The notes under the pieces are model-generated. The model saw nothing but the letters and a program-made list of their open reading frames with translations, was not told the DNA's origin and did not search any database. A stretch of 11,921 nucleotides of DNA from an uncultured Burkholderiales bacterium (GTDB lineage Bacteria > Pseudomonadota > Gammaproteobacteria > Burkholderiales > Burkholderiaceae_C). Positions 6,713 through 11,921 of the stretch are shown piece after piece. Every line of letters begins with the position of its first letter. Position 1 is the first letter of the stretch. The position numbers and the translations under genes were made by a program. The stretch spans positions 1-11,921 of the forward strand of contig CAIODK010000063.1 in assembly GCA_903856995.1 (NCBI GenBank). Reading direction: 5' to 3'.

Positions 6713-9700
6713 TTATGCTGAATGCATGAGTAGGTGTGAACCGTCTTGTGGGGCCACCAGCATGTCGTGTAGTTGCACATCCGGCTGAATCGGCACAAAG
6801 CCCAACGGCGTGCTGTCAATGGCAACCGCTGTGTTGCAAACTTGGTTGAACAGCAAAGCTTGACGAATGATTTCTGCTGTTTGCGCATCAGACGCTGAGG
6901 TGTCCACGACCTGTGGTGTTGCATTCGCACTAATCTCTATAGATTGCGGGGCAGATACCAATGTATGCACAGACGCATCAACGACTGATGTATTTGTGAC
7001 TGCTTGCGTGGCATGCCCAGCTTCATAAGCCAACATGGTGTCTGCCACCACGCCTGTGCTGCCATCTGTGCGTGTGAATGCTGCATTACCCATCACTGTG
7101 GCATCGGTTTCGCCGCTGCCACTGTTAGCGAGCAAGGTGCCAGCATCACGCATTTGGCCGTCTGAATGCAGGTTGATATTGGCAATGCCTAATTCGGTAA
7201 GGGTTTTGAATTCGCCTGCATCAGTTACACCGTTGCCATTGGCGTCTTGCCACACAGCGAACTCGGCAAACTTTGCATCACCTGCATCGAGGAGGCCATT
7301 GCCGTTGGTGTCTAAGGCTTGCAAGCCCTCCAAGTCAGTTTGTGCACCGGCTTTGAGGGTTTGAAAGCCAAACTCTGAAGCGTCTGTGATTTGGTGGTTA
7401 TGGTCTTTGTCCCAGACCAATACGCCATCGTCATTGCCTGCCCACGCCATCTTGTCGTTGATGCCGTCATGGTTGACATCAATAGAAACTTTGGAGTTTT
7501 GAAGAGATGTGAAGTGAACGCCGTCACCGTTCAAATCGAGAATGACGGGTGGCGCGTAATAGCCCGTGTGATCTGCATATGACGTATAACCTGTTGCGAT
7601 GTCGTAATTAAAATGCCAAATATTTTGCAAACCACGGTCATCGGTCAAAAGAGTCGTGCATTGCATCTTGGTAAATGCAGACCAAACACGAACATCAATA
7701 TACATGTGTGTTGAATCAAACTGATACTGGGTTGCGTTTTGAACACTGCTCCAGTTGCTGCCGTAGTAGCCTCCGGAAACTATGATTTGTTGTAATTGAA
7801 AAGTGACCGCCCCAGCATTTCCATCATCTACCGCATGCCATGTCGCATAAGCCACGTCAATAGCGCGTCCTTGATTCCCTTGTGAACCATAAAAATTAAA
7901 ACTTGATATATCGACAGTTGGATATAAGTTAGGCGGTGTTTTAACTTCTACAAAAGCCGTTGCCCAAGACTGACCACCATGACTATCATCTGTCAAGTAA
8001 TCAAATGAAGCCGTGCCTGTAAAGTTTGAATTAGCAACAAACTGCACTTGCCCATTCAGAATAGAAGCATGCCCGTTGGCGTTATCACGCACAGCGCTCA
8101 CCGTCAACGAATCATGATCAACATCCGTATCGTTACTGGTTAGCTGATCAAACCCAATCGTCATCGTGCTGTTTGTATAGGTCGTGAACTGGTCATCCAC
8201 GGCCACGGGCGCATCATTGACTGGCGTAACAGGGATCACTGCCTGTACAGGTAAAGATTCGGCTCCAGCCGGGTCACGGACTTTGTACTGAAAGGTTGCC
8301 TTACCGTTGAAATTCAAATCCGGCGTGAAGACCACATTGCCGCTTGCATCCAGACTGACTGATCCACCACTGGAGTTACCAACCCAGCTCAAACTCAAGG
8401 CACTGTCAGGATCATCTACATCGTGGTCATTGGCAAGCAAGGTGGCTTTGTCAATATGGAAAACGGCATCCTCACTCGCACCAGTCACAGTCTCACCTTG
8501 TGCGACTGGTGGATCATTCACAGGCGCAATTTGAATGGTTGTGGTGACAGCGTTGGACTCCAACCCGCCGGGATCTTTGACCCAATACGTAAAAGTCGCT
8601 GTTCCGTTGTAGTTAGCCGTTGGCGTAAAGATCACATCCCCATTGGCATTCAAAGACGCCACACCACCTATGCCAGACTGAACCCGAGAAATCATCAATT
8701 CTGAATGTGCGTTGTCAATGTCGCTGTCGTTTTGCAGCAATGCGCTGGCTGCGATGGTGAGAATTTCATCTTCATTGCTACTGATCGTCTCTCCCGTAGC
8801 CACGGGCGCATCATTGACATTCGCTAAAGCGATGGTTGCTGTGGCTATTGCCGTGCCACCGTTTCCATCGTCAACGACGTAATCAAAACTTGCATTACCA
8901 AAATAATTGGTATCGGGCACAAAAGAAATCGTGCCATCCGCATTCAGTGTCACATTGCCGTGCTGTGCGTTAGACACAGTTGTGATGCTGAGCACTTGTC
9001 CATCCGTGGCCACATCCACATCACTGTCGTTTTGCAGCAAAGCTGCTTGATTAATAACCAGCGTTGTATCTTCGCTAGAGGAAATTGTTTCACCCACAGC
9101 GACAGGTAAGTCATTCACTGATGTCACAGTAAACGTTGCAATGGCCTGAGCTACCGCACCACTGAGATCAACCACCTGATAAGCAAAACTTGCAGCGCCG
9201 TGATAGTTGGCATCTGGTGTAAACACTACTTCACCGTTGACCATTGCAACCGAGCCATGGGTCGCGTTGCCCACAGCGGAAACTGTCAACACATCATCTA
9301 CGCCGCCCCATTGCGAGTTATGGCTGTCTGCATCCTTGTCATTACTCAAAAGACTTGAAAAACTGATGTGTAAAGCCGTGTCTTCAGCTGTATCACTCAG
9401 GGTGTCGTTTGACGCAACAGGTGTGTCGTTGACTTGCACCAAATTAATGACGACAGTGCCTAAGGTGTTACCACCAGCTCCATCGCTCACGTTATATTGG
9501 TAACTCGCCACCCCAAAATAATTAGCATCAGGCGTGAAACGAATTTGTTGACTACCATCCGACTGCGTGACAAATTCCACTATGCCGTGTGTGGCATTAC
9601 TGACCTCTGTGATGCTGAGAACTTGGCCATCTGTTGCTACGTCAACATCCGTGTCATTGGCTAACAGCGTGGCTGGGTTAAATAAAAGCGTGGTGTCTTC

Positions 9701-11921
9701 GTTTGTATTGACCGCCTCCCCTGTGACCACGGGTAAGTCGTTGACAGCAAGTATGGTCAGATTGACCGTAGCAGGAACCTCTGCACCTGCGCCATCAGTG
9801 ACCAAACCATCGCTTACCCAATAGGTGAACTGAGCAGAACCGTGGTAATTGGCATCGGGTGTGAAATGCACTTGACCTTGTGCATCTAAGGTAACCGTAC
9901 CGTGCATGGCTTCGCCAACTCGGCTAATACTCAAGACTTGACCATCGGTTGCCACATCAACATCGGTGTCGTTGGCCAATAGGTCATGTGACGTGAAAAC
10001 AAATGTATTGTCCTCATCACCTGTGGCTGTTTCTCCGCTGGTGACGGGTGCATCGTTAACGGCACTCAAGTTAATCACCGCAGTCGCAACAGCCGTGCCA
10101 CCATTTCCGTCACTCACGGTGTAGTCAAAGGTGGCTATTCCGTGAAAATTTGCATGTGGCACAAAGGTAATGTGCTGCGTTCCATCGGATTGTGTGTTCA
10201 GGTTAACTGTGCAATGCGCTGCATTGCTGACTTCGCTGATAGACAAAACTTGACCGTCTGTTGCAACATCCGCATCGGAGTCATTGGCAAGCAAGGTGGC
10301 TGCATCAATATAGAGCGTTGCATCTTCTTGCGTATTGGTTGTTTCTCCGTGAGCGACAGGAATGTCATTCACAGCAGCGATTGTCAAACTAACCGTCGCT
10401 GGCGTTTCGGCTCCAGCACCATTGGCGGCTAAACCATCGCTCACCCAGTATGTAAACTGCGCAGGGCCGTGGTAGTTGGCATCGGGTACAAAGCGCAAAT
10501 CGCCTTGGGCGTCGATCCATACCGTGCCATGCTGCGCTTGACCCACACGACTGATGGTGAGAACCTGCCCATCCGTGGCCACATCTACATCGCTGTCGTT
10601 TGCCAAGAGCTGCGCTTGGGTAAAAATCAAGCCAATGTCCTCGTCGCTTGAAACAAACTCACCTTGTGTCACTGGCGCATCATTGACTGCTGTGATTTGC
10701 AAGGTGGTGGTTCCGTTGGAAGACAACCCGTATTGATCTGTGACGGTATACGTAAAACTCGCAATGCCATGGAAATTTGCATCTGGCGCAAACAACACTT
10801 CGCCGTTGACCAGACTCACCTGACCATTCAAGGGCTGCGATACAGCAGTGATCGTCAATGCAGGCGCGTTTGGGTCAGCACTGGCATTGGGGGTGCTGTC
10901 ATTGGCTAACAGAACTGACTGACTCAGTCTGAACACCACGTCTTCCGTGCCAAGTAGCGTTTCACCCTGAACATCTGGATAGCCCAAGGTTGGAGCATTC
11001 GTTGCAGCCACTGAGGCTGTATGGGTCACATTGCTCAATGCTGCATCTACAGGGGCATGATTTGCTGTGACTAGAACAGGCGGATTCACAATCACCGTGG
11101 CTGAGACAGAAGTCGTAGGTAAATCCACGTTTGGGGATGTTGTGCCCAGCGCATGCGCATAAATTTGCGGCGCAGACATGACAACTGGCACGATCTGAGG
11201 GACATTGAAAGTCCCTAAGTCCACTTGCTTGAATGTCACCGAACTTGTACTGGAGTCTGTGCTGCTGAGACTAAAGGTCGGGCTAAACGTGTTATCACTA
11301 CTGACAAGGTTAGGCGCACTGCTGACATTTGAACTCACCACATCGCTCACTAATGCTGGGCGCTGCTCTGAGGCTTGCGCACTTTGCACAGCGCCCATAC
11401 CGACTGCTGCCAGAACCCCTAAGCCAGCATTGGCAGCTGCACCAAACAACATGCTCTGTGAGCTTTCGAGCATGCTGCCTGTAACCGTCTTAATTTCGTT
11501 TTGTACAGATGTTTGAGAGGTTGGAACAAACACGATACGAGTGTCTGGGGGGCGAGACGTGTTGCTTGTTGTGCTGGTATTTTTTGTACTGGGCGCTGCC
11601 GCATTGCTCTTGATGCGAGCATCCCCGGCTGTCAACGTGGTTTGTGCATTGGGTTGTGCGTTTATTTGCGTTTGCGCTGCTAATGTGGGTGCATCACTCA
11701 TCACGCGTGCATCGCCCTCGGTCACGGTGCTTTGTATCGTTTGATTCGCCTGAGCGTAGACAGGTCCAAGATCTGTTGCACCTGTGGCTGAGGTTTCAGT
11801 TGGTGCTCCCTGTACGTTGCCGCCGCCATGCCTGTGCGCATCTTGCTCAGCCGTGCCCTCCCAGTCACCCGAGCGAGTGGCTTGTTGTTCGTAGGTTTGA
11901 TCACGTTGGTCAACCCAATGC
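6713..11921 (-). CDS. Giant cadherin-like repeat protein, probable type I-secreted adhesin (5' end outside window)
   Basis: At least 1735 residues are visible. The stop (TAA) is at 6713-6715, and the frame is open through 11920 with no start that has a Shine-Dalgarno sequence, so the N-terminus lies outside the window. The GTG at 11725 is probably an internal valine. From N to C the order is: a low-complexity Gln/Thr/Ala/Ser-rich region with a repeated GDAR motif; a hydrophobic Gly/Ala stretch (11375-11452); a Ser/Thr/Val-rich stalk; ten tandem cadherin-like (Big_9/VCBS-like) repeats, each with VNDxPV, an LLxND-DxD calcium-type motif and xxNFxGxAxFxYxVxD (7937-11000); an unclassified ~128-residue domain; EF-hand-like calcium loops; and a C-terminal tail. 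It has only three Cys and 17 Lys. No GGxGxD RTX nonapeptides were found. As first visible gene of a HlyB/HlyD/TolC operon, it is the presumed substrate, exposed or released at the cell surface. The adhesin role is inferred from architecture, and the ligand is unknown. Confidence 0.9.
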   Translation of the reverse strand, partial: HWVDQRDQTYEQQATRSGDWEGTAEQDAHRHGGGNVQGAPTETSATGATDLGPVYAQANQTIQSTVTEGDARVMSDAPTLAAQTQINAQPNAQTTLTAGDARIKSNAAAPSTKNTSTTSNTSRPPDTRIVFVPTSQTSVQNEIKTVTGSMLESSQSMLFGAAANAGLGVLAAVGMGAVQSAQASEQRPALVSDVVSSNVSSAPNLVSSDNTFSPTFSLSSTDSSTSSVTFKQVDLGTFNVPQIVPVVMSAPQIYAHALGTTSPNVDLPTTSVSATVIVNPPVLVTANHAPVDAALSNVTHTASVAATNAPTLGYPDVQGETLLGTEDVVFRLSQSVLLANDSTPNASADPNAPALTITAVSQPLNGQVSLVNGEVLFAPDANFHGIASFTYTVTDQYGLSSNGTTTLQITAVNDAPVTQGEFVSSDEDIGLIFTQAQLLANDSDVDVATDGQVLTISRVGQAQHGTVWIDAQGDLRFVPDANYHGPAQFTYWVSDGLAANGAGAETPATVSLTIAAVNDIPVAHGETTNTQEDATLYIDAATLLANDSDADVATDGQVLSISEVSNAAHCTVNLNTQSDGTQHITFVPHANFHGIATFDYTVSDGNGGTAVATAVINLSAVNDAPVTSGETATGDEDNTFVFTSHDLLANDTDVDVATDGQVLSISRVGEAMHGTVTLDAQGQVHFTPDANYHGSAQFTYWVSDGLVTDGAGAEVPATVNLTILAVNDLPVVTGEAVNTNEDTTLLFNPATLLANDTDVDVATDGQVLSITEVSNATHGIVEFVTQSDGSQQIRFTPDANYFGVASYQYNVSDGAGGNTLGTVVINLVQVNDTPVASNDTLSDTAEDTALHISFSSLLSNDKDADSHNSQWGGVDDVLTVSAVGNATHGSVAMVNGEVVFTPDANYHGAASFAYQVVDLSGAVAQAIATFTVTSVNDLPVAVGETISSSEDTTLVINQAALLQNDSDVDVATDGQVLSITTVSNAQHGNVTLNADGTISFVPDTNYFGNASFDYVVDDGNGGTAIATATIALANVNDAPVATGETISSNEDEILTIAASALLQNDSDIDNAHSELMISRVQSGIGGVASLNANGDVIFTPTANYNGTATFTYWVKDPGGLESNAVTTTIQIAPVNDPPVAQGETVTGASEDAVFHIDKATLLANDHDVDDPDSALSLSWVGNSSGGSVSLDASGNVVFTPDLNFNGKATFQYKVRDPAGAESLPVQAVIPVTPVNDAPVAVDDQFTTYTNSTMTIGFDQLTSNDTDVDHDSLTVSAVRDNANGHASILNGQVQFVANSNFTGTASFDYLTDDSHGGQSWATAFVEVKTPPNLYPTVDISSFNFYGSQGNQGRAIDVAYATWHAVDDGNAGAVTFQLQQIIVSGGYYGSNWSSVQNATQYQFDSTHMYIDVRVWSAFTKMQCTTLLTDDRGLQNIWHFNYDIATGYTSYADHTGYYAPPVILDLNGDGVHFTSLQNSKVSIDVNHDGINDKMAWAGNDDGVLVWDKDHNHQITDASEFGFQTLKAGAQTDLEGLQALDTNGNGLLDAGDAKFAEFAVWQDANGNGVTDAGEFKTLTELGIANINLHSDGQMRDAGTLLANSGSGETDATVMGNAAFTRTDGSTGVVADTMLAYEAGHATQAVTNTSVVDASVHTLVSAPQSIEISANATPQVVDTSASDAQTAEIIRQALLFNQVCNTAVAIDSTPLGFVPIQPDVQLHDMLVAPQDGSHLLMHSA
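6716..7150 (-). other. C-terminal tail with probable uncleaved type I secretion signal
   Basis: The last ~145 residues of the giant protein follow the EF-hand-like region and are acidic to neutral and rich in Ala, Thr, Val and Asp. They include a predicted amphipathic helix (AEIIRQALLFNQV) about 50 residues from the end, and finish with a hydrophobic HLLMHSA. Type I exporters of the HlyB class recognise such C-terminal signals without cleaving them, and the adjacent exporter genes support this role. There is no sequence consensus for these signals, so the exact boundary is uncertain. Confidence 0.55.
7211..7552 (-). other. EF-hand/dockerin-like calcium-binding region of the giant protein
   Basis: This stretch opens with PPVILDLNGDGV and carries a series of Asp/Asn/Gly loops: DLNGDGV, DVNHDGIND, DKDHNHQITDASE, DTNGNGLLDAGD and DANGNGVTDAGE. 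The last two match a 12-residue EF-hand/dockerin-type loop (D-x-N-x-N-G, acid at position 12). The 'LDLNGDG...DDGLLVxDxNxNGxIxDxxE' arrangement is a familiar module near the C-terminus of very large type I-secreted proteins. Calcium outside the cell would be expected to fold it, fitting export in an unfolded state. One loop (DKDHNHQ) has His where Gly is usual and may bind poorly. Confidence 0.8.
7553..7936 (-). other. Unclassified ~128-residue domain of the giant protein
   Basis: This segment lies between repeat 10 and the EF-hand-like region, running from PPNLYPTVDISSF to TSYADHTGYYA. It lacks the VND and DxD motifs of the repeats and is richer in Tyr, Trp, Phe and Gln, with one Cys (KMQCTTLL). 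The DNA is more A+T-rich than its flanks: my hand count gives 154 G/C in 360 bases (7561-7920, about 43%), against about 53-55% in sampled 60-base blocks elsewhere in the gene. I do not recognise a family. Its position beyond the repeat stalk would suit a ligand-binding or other specialised distal domain, but this is inference. Confidence 0.55.
7937..10999 (-). repeat. Array of ten tandem cadherin-like/Big_9-type domains
   Basis: Ten in-frame units, read right to left: R1 10688-10999, R2 10373-10687, R3 10061-10372, R4 9746-10060, R5 9434-9745, R6 9119-9433, R7 8819-9118, R8 8522-8818, R9 8222-8521, R10 7937-8221. Units are about 95-105 residues. The typical unit starts VND[AILPT]PV, has ED near residue 16, LL[AQS]ND.D.D about residue 27, HG.V near residue 52, F.P..N[YF].G..[ST]F.Y.V.D near 70, and ends in a Thr/Ile-rich strand. 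The acidic DxD motifs probably bind Ca2+ between domains and stiffen the array into a rod. R1 lacks the VND start, R6 carries a short Ser/His/Gln/Trp insertion, and R10 is the shortest and most divergent. Confidence 0.88.
9434..10687 (-). repeat. Higher-order two-domain duplication within the repeat array
   Basis: Repeats 2+3 (10061-10687) and 4+5 (9434-10060) are each exactly 627 bp. They match in alternating register: R2 pairs with R4 (76 of 105 residues identical by my count) and R3 with R5 (64 of 104). R2 and R4 share YWVSDGL followed by GAGAE-PAT, while R3 and R5 share EVSNA and TQSDG. This indicates duplication of a two-domain unit after the single-domain array had formed. Confidence 0.85.
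11375..11452 (-). other. Hydrophobic Gly/Ala segment, signal-peptide-like, inside the giant protein
   Basis: About 26 residues beginning SMLFGAAANAGLGVLAAV and ending AVQSAQA, followed by SEQRP, form the only strongly hydrophobic stretch in the N-terminal region. They end in an A-x-A pattern like a leader-peptidase site. At least 156 residues precede it, and it sits just before a Ser/Thr-rich stalk and the repeats. It could be a membrane or channel anchor that retains the adhesin at the surface, or a glycine-zipper-like helix. Type I substrates do not need a Sec signal, so cleavage is not assumed. Confidence 0.5.
11601..11730 (-). repeat. Two degenerate copies of a GDAR motif, 90 bp apart
   Basis: In the giant protein's N-terminal linker, STVTEGDARVMSDA (about 11730-11691) and TTLTAGDARIKSNA (about 11640-11601) match over about 14 residues with a 90-bp (30-codon) period. 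The DNA is similar in the same register. A weaker third match may lie upstream near 11750-11800. This looks like an old in-frame linker duplication with no known function. Confidence 0.6.

Noticed and set aside
7937..10999. Classic RTX haemolysin repeats (GGxGxDxxx)
   Set aside because: I searched the translated repeats and C-terminus by eye and found no nonapeptide arrays. The repeats are cadherin-like VND units, and the calcium loops near the end are EF-hand-like.
7937..11000. CRISPR array or DNA-level repeat element suggested by the periodicity
   Set aside because: The period is about 300-315 bp, copies are diverged at DNA level but conserved in one open frame, and no short identical repeats with unique spacers occur. 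It is a protein-domain array.

Overview
The window looks like chromosomal DNA of a Gram-negative bacterium, most likely a betaproteobacterium of the order Burkholderiales (perhaps Comamonadaceae). The reasons are the style of the ThyA and FolA proteins, the thyA-folA pairing, and a HlyB/HlyD/TolC secretion system, which needs an outer membrane. The taxon is an inference from protein character. No rRNA, tRNA, CRISPR array, insertion sequence or phage gene is visible.

Layout. Positions 1-1181 (+ strand) hold two core folate/thymidylate genes: thyA (its first ~46 codons lie outside the window) and folA, 3 bp apart. A 45-bp gap follows in which two transcription units converge. The rest of the window (1227 to the right edge) is one minus-strand gene cluster. 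In transcription order (right to left) it contains a giant tandem-repeat protein (5' end outside the window, at least 1735 residues), a HlyB-type ABC exporter with a cysteine-less C39-like domain, a HlyD-type membrane fusion protein, a TolC-type outer-membrane channel with a signal peptide, and a HlyC-type lysine acyltransferase. Junctions are tight (29-nt gap, 4-bp overlap, 11-bp overlap, 24-nt gap), so this reads as one operon.

How it works together. The last four genes form a complete, self-contained type I secretion system with its own outer-membrane pore, plus a toxin-activating-type acyltransferase. The obvious substrate is the giant protein. It has an N-terminal low-complexity region with a signal-peptide-like hydrophobic stretch, ten tandem cadherin-like/Big_9-type repeats of about 95-105 residues, an unclassified ~128-residue domain, a run of EF-hand-like calcium loops and a C-terminal tail suited to type I export. 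It looks like a cell-surface adhesin. It has no glycine-rich RTX nonapeptides and no visible pore-forming domain, so the HlyC-like enzyme is the surprising partner. The working hypothesis is a lysine-acylated, type I-secreted adhesin.

Three start sites deserve attention. The giant frame stays open to the right edge, so the GTG at 11725 is probably not its start. The ABC gene probably uses TTG at 6683. The tolC-like gene probably uses GTG at 3137, behind a perfect AGGAGG, and not the more upstream TTG at 3185.
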